This document shows, piece by piece, positions 7,510-15,565 of a stretch of DNA of 40,830 nucleotides (position 1 is the first letter of the stretch; every line of letters starts with the position of its first letter). Position numbers and translations under genes: made by a program. Below the pieces are notes generated by a model. The model was not told the origin of the DNA. It ran no database searches and saw nothing but the letters and a program-made list of their open reading frames with translations. This DNA is from CAZSTA01 sp964609495 [NCBI: uncultured bacterium] (lineage in GTDB: Bacteria; CAZSTA01): contig CAZSTA010000007.1 in assembly GCA_964609495.1 (NCBI GenBank), positions 1-40,830 of the forward strand, in the 5' to 3' direction.

Positions 7510-8999
7510 AAGTAACCTTTGTATATCCAGATGTTAGAGGAGAGTTGCGATTTAGGCGGAAGGGATATTACTATTGTGGAGTAGGATATCTCTCATCTGT
7601 ATTAAAGCAGGCCGGACATCAGACCTCCTTACTTCATATTCTGCATCAGATCGATAGAGAGGAGATTTTAGCTCTCATTAAGAGAGAAGATCCAGATCTG
7701 ATCGCTTTCTCCTCGACCACCAATATGTTCCCCTTTGTCGAGAAGTGGTCGAAGTGGATTAAAGAGAAGTTCCCCGAAATTCCAACTATATGTGGAGGAA
7801 TACACCCTACTCTCGATCCTTGTGGTTCTATAAGGGTCGAGGGATTAGATATGATCTCGCGGGGAGAAGGAGAGTCCGCCCTAGTTGAGCTATGTGAGAA
7901 ATTGGAGAGGGGAAAAGATATAACCGATATTCGCAATATCTGGATTAAAGCCGATGGTTCGATATATAAGAACGAATTGCGTCCCCTGATATCCGATTTG
8001 GACGCCCTTCCTTTCCCCGATAGGGAGATATTCGATATAGATAAACTGAATTGCCTAGGGAGCGGAAGGGCGATCTTTATGGCTTCTCGAGGTTGTCCGT
8101 ATGACTGTGGCTACTGTTGCAACCATGCTCTCAGAAAGCTATACAGTGAGGGCGCAAGTTCTCCTAAATCTTCTATGAAGTATGTTCGTTTCAGGAGCGT
8201 GGATAACATCATCACCGAGATCAAAGAGGTTCTGCAAAGATATCCCTTCGTCAATCTGATCACCTTCGATGATGATATCCTGCCCCTCAATAGAGTTTGG
8301 TTCAGGGAGTTTACCCGAAGATATAAGGAGGAGATCGATCTGCCTTGGGATTGCAATCTGAGGGCGAACTTGGTCGATGAGGAACTGATAGAACTACTGA
8401 AAGATTCTAAATGTCAGGAGATCCGAATCGGTCTGGAGAGCGGAGATGATTATATAAGGAATGAGATATTAAATCGCCATCTATCGCGGGAACAACTACT
8501 AAAATCCTTTCGCCTTTGTGAGGAGGCAGGGTTAAATACCGTTTCCTTTAATATGGTAGGATTGCCCTTCGAGGATATGTCCAACATCCTCGAGACGATC
8601 AAACTCAATGCTCTTATAAAACCTAATTGGAAGTTATCCGATCTCCGAGTTACAATCTTTTATCCCTATCAAGGGACTCGCCTATTTGAAATCTGCAAGG
8701 AAGAGGGCTTCTTAACGGATAAGGTGCTGACTAGCTATGTTGATGATACTAAGTTGGTATATGGCAAGCTAACTCGCAAACAGATCCTATTTGCGAGTCG
8801 CTATTTTCGTTTCCTAATCCTATTTTACGGCTTTCTTTACAGATTGCCAAAGCCATTATCAAAATTGGGGATAAAGATAACCGATGCGCTTTTCCGCTCA
8901 AAAGTGATGTCCAGTTTGACGCACGGATTTTTAATAGGATTATACGACCTCGCCTTCAAGACCTTTAACAAACTAAGAGCTATCAGAGGTGGGAAGTAG
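7506..8999 (+). CDS. B12-binding-domain radical SAM protein
   Basis: A 497-residue protein. The first ~140 residues form a cobalamin-binding-like Rossmann domain (VTFVYPDVRG, AFSSTTNMFPF, ICGGIHPTLDP). A radical SAM domain follows, with the cluster motif CPYDCGYCC (Cys197, 201, 204), FDDDILPLN and RIGLESGDDYIRN. Such enzymes often methylate or rearrange unreactive carbons or modify lipids and sugars. It closes the glycan operon (ATGA overlap at 7506) and converges on hypE with a 15-bp gap. Related to, but not the same as, the radical SAM protein at 22018-23433. Substrate unknown; a modified glycan or lipid carrier is likely from context. Confidence 0.88.
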   Translation: MKVTFVYPDVRGELRFRRKGYYYCGVGYLSSVLKQAGHQTSLLHILHQIDREEILALIKREDPDLIAFSSTTNMFPFVEKWSKWIKEKFPEIPTICGGIHPTLDPCGSIRVEGLDMISRGEGESALVELCEKLERGKDITDIRNIWIKADGSIYKNELRPLISDLDALPFPDREIFDIDKLNCLGSGRAIFMASRGCPYDCGYCCNHALRKLYSEGASSPKSSMKYVRFRSVDNIITEIKEVLQRYPFVNLITFDDDILPLNRVWFREFTRRYKEEIDLPWDCNLRANLVDEELIELLKDSKCQEIRIGLESGDDYIRNEILNRHLSREQLLKSFRLCEEAGLNTVSFNMVGLPFEDMSNILETIKLNALIKPNWKLSDLRVTIFYPYQGTRLFEICKEEGFLTDKVLTSYVDDTKLVYGKLTRKQILFASRYFRFLILFYGFLYRLPKPLSKLGIKITDALFRSKVMSSLTHGFLIGLYDLAFKTFNKLRAIRGGK

Positions 9000-9014
9000 C
9001 CCTTTCTTACTCAA

Positions 9015-10025
9015 TCAACATATCCTTGGTAATTGCTCTCCCACTAACATATCCACTATCCTAGTTCCTCCCACTTGGGTCCTCAGGAGAACCATCCCTC
9101 GCGGTTCGGATACCACTTCTCCTATTATCTCGGCATCTCGACCATACTTATTTTTCCTCATCTTAGCTAAGATAGGAAAAGCATCATCCTTATCAACTAT
9201 AGCCACCAATTTACCCTCATTAGCAAGATATAGGGGATCGTAGCCCAATAATTCACATACGCTCTTGACTTCATCCCTAATGAGAATCTTCTCCTCATTT
9301 ATAATCATCCCAATTTGAGATTGTAGGGCTATCTCGTTTAGGACACCAGCTAAACCTCCTCTTGTTGCATCCCTTAAACAATGGATATTTGAAGTTCCTT
9401 CGAGCATATCTTTGACCAGAGAATTAAGAGGAGCACAATCGCTATTAACATCAGTTTTTAATCCCAATCCCTCGCGCTGAGAGAGGATCGCTATCTCATG
9501 ATCACCTAAATACCCGCTCAGGATGATCTTATCCCCAGCCCTAGCATAAGAGGCTGATATATCAATCCCATCCTTTACTATCCCCACGCCCGAAGTATTG
9601 ATAAATAGCTTATCAGCGCTTCCCTTCTCTACCACCTTAGTATCTCCCGCGATGATATCGATCCCCGCCTCAGAGGAAGCGGATTTCATAGAAGCCACTA
9701 TCTTCTTTAACTCCTCTATAGAGAATCCCTCCTCGATAATAAAGGAGGAGCTTAAATAGAGGGGAATAGCTCCCCTCATAGATAGATCGTTTACGGTGCC
9801 ACATACCGCTAGACGTCCGATATCGCCACCGGGGAAGAATATAGGATTAACTACGAAGGAATCGGTCGTAAAGGCTAATCTACCTTTATCCGTCTCGAAA
9901 ACAGCTGCATCCTCAAAGCGATCCAACTTCGGGTTCGAGAATTGTTCGGCGAATACCTCTCGAATTAGGTCCCAAGCTAGCTTGCCACCGCCACCGTGAG
10001 CGAGTAATATCCTATCCCTTTTCAA
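9015..10025 (-). CDS. hypE: Hydrogenase maturation protein HypE
   Basis: A 336-residue PurM/AIR synthetase-fold protein with HGGGGKLAWDLI, FTTDSFVVNPIFFPGGDIG, GTVNDLSMRGA, the DATRGGLAGVLNEIA segment, and the C-terminal PRIC tail. The terminal Cys receives the carbamoyl group from HypF and HypE dehydrates it to thiocyanate for the Fe cyanide ligands. The start is a TTG with GGGAAGGC just upstream. The other hyp genes are at 15566-21975 on the same strand, so hypE is separated from hypD by about 5.5 kb of unrelated genes. Confidence 0.96.
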   Translation of the reverse strand: MKRDRILLAHGGGGKLAWDLIREVFAEQFSNPKLDRFEDAAVFETDKGRLAFTTDSFVVNPIFFPGGDIGRLAVCGTVNDLSMRGAIPLYLSSSFIIEEGFSIEELKKIVASMKSASSEAGIDIIAGDTKVVEKGSADKLFINTSGVGIVKDGIDISASYARAGDKIILSGYLGDHEIAILSQREGLGLKTDVNSDCAPLNSLVKDMLEGTSNIHCLRDATRGGLAGVLNEIALQSQIGMIINEEKILIRDEVKSVCELLGYDPLYLANEGKLVAIVDKDDAFPILAKMRKNKYGRDAEIIGEVVSEPRGMVLLRTQVGGTRIVDMLVGEQLPRIC

Positions 10026-10262
10026 TTTGCCTTCCCTTCAAAAGTTTTTATCTAAATCTCCCTTATTGGAGTATCCTCTGCTCTCCCAAAACCCATTGTT
10101 TTCCGTCGCTAAGTTTGCTCTTCGCAATTGCGGGTAACGTCTTGGGTGTTCGCAAAGTGCTAAAGGCATTTGGGTGAGAGCGAAGTCCGAGCTAGATACA
10201 CGCCTGCTATAACGCTATATTTAGAAAGTTTTCATTCGCTTCATCTCACTCTATTGAGAAAC
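10026..10262. other. Intergenic region between the CPBP protease gene and hypE
   Basis: This 237-bp gap contains no supported ORF. Positions ~10101-10216 are GC-richer than the surroundings and hold short inverted segments (CTTCGC/GCGAAG, and the self-palindrome CGCAATTGCG) and two similar direct words (TTGGGTG). The ten-mer AGATACACGC at 10193-10202 recurs in the structured gap after the amidotransferase gene (26347-26356). No promoter or terminator could be assigned. Confidence 0.4.
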
Positions 10263-10994
10263 TCACAGCAGCCAATAAAGGATATACCCTATTGTAAGAG
10301 GCACTCCAAATATCGTATTATGCACTATTATTGTGGTTAGCAAACTTCCTGTCTTTTGATAAGCGTATCCCATAAGCAAACCCGCAGCAGTTGTGAGTAT
10401 AACTAAAAATACTACAGTCCCCCAAGGCATATGAAGAATTTCTATGAAATGGAATCCGCCCCAAAAGATAGCCCCAAGAACTGTTCCTATGTGTAGATAA
10501 TTCCCGAAAATCCTTACATTTCCTTCAAGATTATTCATTAAATAGGTTTGAATTAACCCTCTAAACATTGTCTCTTCACATACACCTACGACAATCCATT
10601 GAAAAGTCATATTACTTAATACATTGACTAAGGTAACCGGCTGTGGGATATCCAAAGGTGTATTCTTAACAATTTGAGTAATATATCTCAAAGACATAAG
10701 AAGGCCAAAGAATACTCCTATTATCAGCATACGCTTATGAGTAAAACAAGGACGATCTTCTTTTAAATTAAAGCCGTATTCTGCCAATCTTCCTTTTGTG
10801 ATGTAACAGATTATCAGAAACGGTATTAGAAATTGTGGTATATGAACTAAGTCAGCAAGAATCCACGAATCTTTCAGGTTTTCATAACTGGGAAGGGATT
10901 TATATGCCATATAAATGACGACAATGATTAAAGCTACTAATGCTGTTACACCTAACATTTTAAGAATCGGTATAGGTTTTAGCTTAACTTGCAT
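10263..10994 (-). CDS. CPBP-family intramembrane metalloprotease
   Basis: A 243-residue membrane protein with about seven hydrophobic helices. The family motifs are present in order: EETMFRG (EExxxR), FWGGFHFIEILH (FxxxH) and HNTIFG (HxxxN/B-type). These Abi/CAAX-like proteases cleave membrane substrates or process peptides and are common near bacteriocin or envelope genes. ATG 10994 has only a weak ribosome site. It sits in the accessory block between hypD and hypE with no obvious partner, so its substrate is unknown. Confidence 0.87.
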   Translation of the reverse strand: MQVKLKPIPILKMLGVTALVALIIVVIYMAYKSLPSYENLKDSWILADLVHIPQFLIPFLIICYITKGRLAEYGFNLKEDRPCFTHKRMLIIGVFFGLLMSLRYITQIVKNTPLDIPQPVTLVNVLSNMTFQWIVVGVCEETMFRGLIQTYLMNNLEGNVRIFGNYLHIGTVLGAIFWGGFHFIEILHMPWGTVVFLVILTTAAGLLMGYAYQKTGSLLTTIIVHNTIFGVPLTIGYILYWLL

Positions 10995-11072
10995 TATTTT
11001 CTCACTTATTTTTGTCCATTTTCATTGTCGAGTAATATGGCGTATAACTCATTCCTGCATGCTTTTTCGCAT

Positions 11073-11078
11073 ATTATA
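11073..11078 (-). promoter_or_regulatory. Possible -10 box upstream of the CPBP protease gene
   Basis: TATAAT on the minus strand, about 80 nt before the ATG at 10994. The best -35 candidate (TAGAAT, 18-nt spacer) is poor, so this is a weak call. Confidence 0.3.
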
Positions 11079-11164
11079 CGAAATTAAACCGCTTATATTC
11101 TAACAAATCTAGAAAATTGGGCAAAATTCAGATTAGAATCTATTAAGTCTCCATCTTTGATGTT

Positions 11165-12763
11165 CTACGGAGCTTGAACTTCGAGTATTTCCAGGGCAAA
11201 GATCTTCGCGTCGGGCCAGTTTTCGTTGGTACGTTGGGCTGCCCACAGATACTGGCCGTCCCAGGTCAAGTCCCACGTCCCCTCAGAGGCAGGGTAGATC
11301 CACCCGACGGCATGACCTTGGGTGTCGTATTTGGTGATCCTGCCAGCAGGCACCCAGAAGTGGCTTCCATCCCAGGCAATACCTCCGCCACCGCCCCGGT
11401 CGAGTTGAATTTTGCTGATCAGGTTTCCTTGTCGATCCATCCTGTAGATCGTGGGCGAGGCCCATCCCATAACGTTCAAATGCATACCGTCCCAGGCAAC
11501 CCCTTTACAGCCACCAACTGGATCAGGAGTCGGGAAGGTTGCTAATTCCTGACCGCTAGCCGGATCGATCTTGGAGATCCGTTTCTCGGCGAAATCCACC
11601 AGCCACAGATGCTCGCCGTCGAAGGTCATACCCCATGGTTGTGGACCGGGCGCGGTGAATTGCTTCTGCACAGCGCCTGTCACCGGGTCCAATTTATAGA
11701 TCGTGCCCCATAGCGTCGCCGTCCAGATGTTCTGCCCATCCCAAGCCAGCGACCACGTGAGACCCAAACCATCGCCGATCTTGCGAACGATGCGCCGCGT
11801 TTCATCGTCAGGATAGACGTAAAGGTATCTGTCCCGTATAGGATCGCTTGGGATGTAGCCCAACTTATACGACTGATCGGCCTCAAAACCAATGTCAACT
11901 TGGACGGGCGGATAGTAGGACGAGGCAGTTTCCGTGTATGGACCACATATCGCTCCCCCGCCATTGCCGTTGAGCGTCAGGTTGCTCACCTCGATCGTAT
12001 TAGTGCCTTCGCCGTAGCCGATCCCGCATCCCCGATTGTCGTAAATGGCCACACCCAGAGCGCGTAACGTGCCATTATCATCCACTGACAAGCCATTGGC
12101 TAGGTTTTCGTGCACCCGCGAGCGATGAATTTCCAAGGTGGTAGCATCCACGTGCACCCCATTCGTTCCGTTACGCCAGACCTCACAATAGTCCATAATG
12201 ATCGTGTTGAACTGCTCAGCCGCTAGACCATTATAACCGTTTTCATAGATCTGGCAGCGCTCGATGTTCGCCTGACTATACGATTCGAAATAAACCCCTT
12301 CCCAGTTGTTCCAGCGGAAGACGCAGTTGGAGATAATCACCTCTCCCTGCCAGACGTTCAGCCCTTGTTGACCGAACTCGAACACGCAATAGTGAAAGCT
12401 CGAAAGTGCCGTGGGCGATTCTAGCCGAACCATCGACCAATCGCCATTCTGCGGGTCGGGCGCATCGGAGGTGAAGTAGATCGGTTTCTCGGCGGTGCCT
12501 TCGGCAATGATCGCCCCTCGAACAATTAGCGAGAGCCGCTTCTCTGGCTCCCGATAACCCCGATAGTGTTTGAACTTCACTCGTGTTCCGGGCCGGATCG
12601 TTAGGGTGCCCCCTGGCTCAACTACAACGGTACTGTTAACCAGCACCTCACCGCTCCAAATGGTATCTCCAAAGATGATACCTAATTCACTACATCCAGT
12701 TAAGTAGATTGGAAGTATAGCTATTAATGATGATAAAAGTGCGATTCTAATAATACTCTTCAT
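11165..12763 (-). CDS. Lipoprotein with beta-helix and beta-propeller domains
   Basis: The protein starts MKSIIRIALLSSLIAILPIY and has a lipobox LTGC, so it should be lipid-anchored after cleavage (about 532 residues). The mature part has a right-handed parallel beta-helix (~residues 30-270; GTRVKFKHY, repeated N-x-V-F/C-x-I-Y-x-N rungs). A C-terminal propeller has repeated LAWDGQNIW/MTFDGEHLW/VAWDGMHLN/IAWDGSHFW blades, like the glutaminyl-cyclase-type or NHL-like propellers. The frame extends to a TTG at 12790, overlapping the upstream gene; ATG 12763 starts the signal peptide properly. The signal peptide is AT-rich like the host, but from about 12660 to 11165 the DNA is clearly GC-richer than all neighbours, suggesting transfer. 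A carbohydrate-binding or adhesion role is possible. Confidence 0.85.
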   Translation of the reverse strand: MKSIIRIALLSSLIAILPIYLTGCSELGIIFGDTIWSGEVLVNSTVVVEPGGTLTIRPGTRVKFKHYRGYREPEKRLSLIVRGAIIAEGTAEKPIYFTSDAPDPQNGDWSMVRLESPTALSSFHYCVFEFGQQGLNVWQGEVIISNCVFRWNNWEGVYFESYSQANIERCQIYENGYNGLAAEQFNTIIMDYCEVWRNGTNGVHVDATTLEIHRSRVHENLANGLSVDDNGTLRALGVAIYDNRGCGIGYGEGTNTIEVSNLTLNGNGGGAICGPYTETASSYYPPVQVDIGFEADQSYKLGYIPSDPIRDRYLYVYPDDETRRIVRKIGDGLGLTWSLAWDGQNIWTATLWGTIYKLDPVTGAVQKQFTAPGPQPWGMTFDGEHLWLVDFAEKRISKIDPASGQELATFPTPDPVGGCKGVAWDGMHLNVMGWASPTIYRMDRQGNLISKIQLDRGGGGGIAWDGSHFWVPAGRITKYDTQGHAVGWIYPASEGTWDLTWDGQYLWAAQRTNENWPDAKIFALEILEVQAP

Positions 12764-12779
12764 AATGACATCACCACTT

Positions 12780-13499
12780 TTAAGTTTCAAATTTGATCAA
12801 CTCCAATATCATAAAGAAGGGAAACTGATAATACTTCTTCGGTCTCGGTGAACCACTGGCTAGCTGATCTGGACTCGGTTTCACATCCAGCAAGGTCCTG
12901 AGATAAAGCCCCTCCCTTTTGAATTCACGAAAGTACTCCTCCAAAGTTCGGTGATGATACAAGGCAGGCACACCGGCGGAAGCCAGCCCAGAGTAGATCT
13001 CGGATCGACCAGAGTCGAAGTAATTTTCCACCTTATTCCGTATCACAGCTGAATAGGGATTGTTCATTGAAATAACTAACACGCCACGAAATTTAAGCAT
13101 ATCACTCAGATTCCTGATAAAGGAGCGGTGACCAGCAACATCGTTAAGTGCCAAATTACAAGTGATTACGTCGAAATATTCGGCATACTGGGATAGGGGC
13201 TGAGTGAGATCGTGAGTGAAATACTCGATTCCACTCCTCTCTTGATCCTCTTTTTGTTTGGCCATAACGATAAGATTCGCGGAGATATCCACACCAGTAA
13301 CATACGCCCCTCTGCTAGCAAGAAGTCGGGTGAAAAATCCCTCCCCGCAACAGACATCTAGGACTCTCTTGTCGTGGATCTCCCCGATAACTTCCAACAG
13401 GGCAGGAACTACCAGATCCAGATAAGGAGAAAAACCCCATTCGTCGCGGGAGTGGATGAGAGTAGCATACTGCATAGCATATCTATCATAGCTATTCAT
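12780..13499 (-). CDS. Class I SAM-dependent methyltransferase
   Basis: About 239 residues with the SAM-binding motif VLDVCCGEGFFTRLLASRG, VTGVDIS (acidic end of strand 2), ITCNLALNDVAGHRSF (motif IV region) and VLVISMNNPYSAV. The N-terminal MNSYDRYAMQYATLI resembles small-molecule methyltransferases of the UbiE/COQ5 type. Several starts are open (TTG 13535, ATG 13526, ATG 13499); 13499 follows AAAGGTAG and begins at the conserved region. The stop lies 17 nt upstream of the lipoprotein start, so the two are probably co-transcribed. Substrate unknown. Confidence 0.82.
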   Translation of the reverse strand: MNSYDRYAMQYATLIHSRDEWGFSPYLDLVVPALLEVIGEIHDKRVLDVCCGEGFFTRLLASRGAYVTGVDISANLIVMAKQKEDQERSGIEYFTHDLTQPLSQYAEYFDVITCNLALNDVAGHRSFIRNLSDMLKFRGVLVISMNNPYSAVIRNKVENYFDSGRSEIYSGLASAGVPALYHHRTLEEYFREFKREGLYLRTLLDVKPSPDQLASGSPRPKKYYQFPFFMILELIKFET

Positions 13500-13597
13500 C
13501 GTTCTACCTTTTACCTTGATGCGCATTTCGCCCAACTTAAAATAACTGAACTACTTTACTTATAATTAGACAAATTTTAATCGAGTAAATTCCCTAT

Positions 13598-14398
13598 CTA
13601 TTTTGGCATAGAAAGCAATGCATTCAAAATCATAAATATTGAAGCTATCAGCGTGGTATAGGCGAAAATGCGTTTTAGATTCTCTGGCTTAGTCTTGAGG
13701 GAGAACTTCCCTCCCAACAAACCACCCAGAACAGCTATAATTGCCAGAGGGATCGCCCAGGTAGGATTAAAGTCTCCACTAATAGTATGTCCAAAGAAGC
13801 CCATTAAAGCGGTTGCAGCTACCATCGCTGAGGAGGTCCCCACAGCAATCCGCATCGGAACACCGCAGGCGAGAACCATCAAGGGGATCTTGAACGAACC
13901 CCCTGATATCCCAATCATACCTGCCACAAATCCGGTTGCCGCAGTAATCGGAATCGCTAACCAGAGATTAACAGCATATTTATAGCCGCTATATTGACGT
14001 AGCCAAAAACCAAATCGCTTCTCGTTCTCGCCAATTCGTTCTTTAACAGGGCGTAGCATAAAAAAGCTTGATAAAACGAGTAAACCTGCGAAAACAAACT
14101 TCAATGCCATACCACTGAAGATATGGGCATAATAACCTCCAACAAAAGCCATGATATCCGTAGGAGGATCTATTATCAGAGCCAATTTCCAATCTACTGT
14201 TTTGTGCTTTTGAAAGACTAACAGGGCTGATATCGCAGTGGCTACCAAGATGAACTGACCGGTGGTAGCGGCTTGGTGCATTGTAACTCCAAATGCGATC
14301 AAAACAGGTACATAGAAGTTACCACCTCCCCGCCCAGTCATAGCCATAACAACTGATATAGCTAATATAGCAACAGCAACGATGATAATTCTAGTCAT
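13598..14398 (-). CDS. TauE/SafE-family membrane transporter
   Basis: About 266 residues with eight or so hydrophobic segments in two similar halves: GRGGGNFYVPVLIAFGVTMHQA in the first and GMIGISGGSFKIPLMVLACGVPMRIAVGTS in the second. These are the duplicated signature regions of the TauE/SafE family, which exports sulfite, sulfonates or related organic anions. A GTG at 14401 adjoins ATG 14398; either could be used. It lies in the accessory block between hypD and hypE, with no sulfur gene beside it, so the substrate is open. Confidence 0.87.
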   Translation of the reverse strand: MTRIIIVAVAILAISVVMAMTGRGGGNFYVPVLIAFGVTMHQAATTGQFILVATAISALLVFQKHKTVDWKLALIIDPPTDIMAFVGGYYAHIFSGMALKFVFAGLLVLSSFFMLRPVKERIGENEKRFGFWLRQYSGYKYAVNLWLAIPITAATGFVAGMIGISGGSFKIPLMVLACGVPMRIAVGTSSAMVAATALMGFFGHTISGDFNPTWAIPLAIIAVLGGLLGGKFSLKTKPENLKRIFAYTTLIASIFMILNALLSMPK

Positions 14399-14463
14399 CA
14401 CATGATATATTCCTTACCCTATAAATCTCTTGGGGCAAAAGTTCTTAATCCATTAGAGAAATT

Positions 14464-14703
14464 TTAGTGGGTCAATTTCTCTATAATTCGATCAATGTTA
14501 TCGATTCTCTCCTCAATATTTCTAAAATCATCTAAGCAGTCAGATTGTATGCCTTGTAGATCAGCTTCATTCTCGCATTCAACAATATAGCAGTATCCAA
14601 CTTCACCCTTGGGAAGAAACACTAAATTACCGATACTCAAACGATACTCGTTCTCAAGTAGCTGTATTAATTCCGATTTATTGATCGATAGCTCTCTCTT
14701 CAT
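14464..14703 (-). pseudogene. Short ORF resembling the N-terminus of a phosphotransferase-family kinase, probably a fragment
   Basis: A 79-residue frame. Residues 9-39 (ELIQLLENEYRLSIGNLVFL then GEVGYCYIVEC) look like the start of the N-lobe of aminoglycoside-phosphotransferase-family kinases. The rest of the kinase (Lys strand, HGD, DxD) is missing, and the tail LDDFRNIEERIDNIDRIIEK is a short coiled-coil-like stretch. This suggests a truncated and degraded gene, although a genuine small protein cannot be excluded. It lies directly beyond one boundary of the cassette-like module at 14756-15512. Confidence 0.4.
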
Positions 14704-14756
14704 AGAAAATTGACCCGATTAGATTTACCTGATAGGACAAAAAGAACTTCTTATTA

Positions 14757-14858
14757 TTTCATATAACGATTTCAATATACGATGTCGCGACCGTAGGGAA
14801 CAATGTCCCGAAGGGCAAGGGCGTAAGCCTCCGGCGTATATGCTGGTTGTTATATGAA
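14757..14858 (-). repeat. attC-like imperfect palindrome
   Basis: The outer arms ATATAAC (14761-14767) and GTTATAT (14849-14855) are perfect complements, extended outward by TTC/GAA. Then come unpaired 7-nt spacers (14768-14774 and 14842-14848) and inner perfect 7-bp arms ATATACG (14775-14781) and CGTATAT (14835-14841). A 53-nt variable, partly self-pairing centre fills the middle. This R-spacer-L-loop-L-spacer-R plan and the 95-bp core match attC sites, though GTTATAT deviates at one position from the GTTRRRY consensus. Confidence 0.5.
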
Positions 14859-14906
14859 GTGGCAATATTTCTTAAGAAATTTCATATTTTATTGATTTTT
14901 TAACTT

Positions 14907-15464
14907 CTACTTCCAGGAGTCTTGAAATTCAGTATATGGATCGCCTTCTGTTAATGACTTGGTAATCTTTATTTCTACGTCCTTGCAACCACTAATTTCG
15001 AGGGCATGTTCCATCCAACCCGCTATACGAAATTCAATTAGTTTATTTATTTCGGGAAATTGTGTTATATGGAGAATGGCATAATCTCTTGTGTTTTCTA
15101 TTACTTCAATCGCACTCGGTTTGTAATAAGTAGGTAGAATAATACTCGCTCGCTTAATTAAAAACCCTGGTGAGCCAAATTTTACAAATATCTTATAAAT
15201 TCCTCTTAATCCATACTCGGCACTAAATCGGCCACATTCCCAGACACCACTCAGATTTCCATTATAAAATAACTTACAAATATTTGCGGAGGGCTCAACC
15301 AATATTTCCTTTAGGGGATACCAAGAACTTACAAGTATTGAAGAACTATATACTTTACTGGCTTCAGGAGAAATTGAATCTAACCAACGCTTAAATCCCT
15401 CTTCACCAAACTTTTCACGAATAAATATAGGTATAGAAGCTACCGCTGTGCCTTTGACTTGCAT
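14907..15464 (-). CDS. Unknown protein, distant resemblance to the DUF2378/TIGR02265 group
   Basis: A 185-residue soluble protein starting MQVKGTAVASIPIFIREKFG. The pattern, a helical start (GFKRWLDSISPEA), YSSSILVSSWYPLKEI, CKLFYNGNLSG, a GLRGIYKIFVKFGSPGFLIK segment and a closing SGCKDVEIKITKSLTEGDPYTEF then DSW, is reminiscent of DUF2378 and heme-NO-binding-fold proteins. I do not recognise it firmly. No membrane segment or catalytic motif is evident. It is the single gene of the cassette-like module at 14756-15512, in the orientation expected for a cassette gene. Confidence 0.6.
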   Translation of the reverse strand: MQVKGTAVASIPIFIREKFGEEGFKRWLDSISPEASKVYSSSILVSSWYPLKEILVEPSANICKLFYNGNLSGVWECGRFSAEYGLRGIYKIFVKFGSPGFLIKRASIILPTYYKPSAIEVIENTRDYAILHITQFPEINKLIEFRIAGWMEHALEISGCKDVEIKITKSLTEGDPYTEFQDSWK

Positions 15465-15565
15465 TATATTATCCTCTATATTTCGTTCCTTTTAACCGCC
15501 ATTTCATATAACTTTAAAATAACCAAGTTACTTCGTTTATGCACGACTCTGGATGAAACCTAAAT

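Larger units (their letters stand above)
14756..15512 (-). mobile_element. Integron-cassette-like module
   Basis: The 12-mer ATTTCATATAAC occurs perfectly at 14756-14767 and again at 15501-15512, bounding 745 bp. That segment holds one gene (14907-15464, minus) followed at its 3' side by a large imperfect palindrome (14757-14858). One gene plus a 3' recombination-site-like palindrome, with the same core at both ends, is the geometry of an integron gene cassette. No integrase gene is in the window. A miniature element with terminal repeats is the alternative. Confidence 0.45.

Noticed and set aside
10101-10216. Second integron attC site after the CPBP gene
   Set aside because: TAACG words occur in direct, not inverted, orientation and no paired R/L boxes could be found.
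11174-11964. Several overlapping frames within the GC-rich lipoprotein gene
   Set aside because: High GC lengthens chance frames; the minus-strand lipoprotein frame alone shows a signal peptide and repeated WDG blades.
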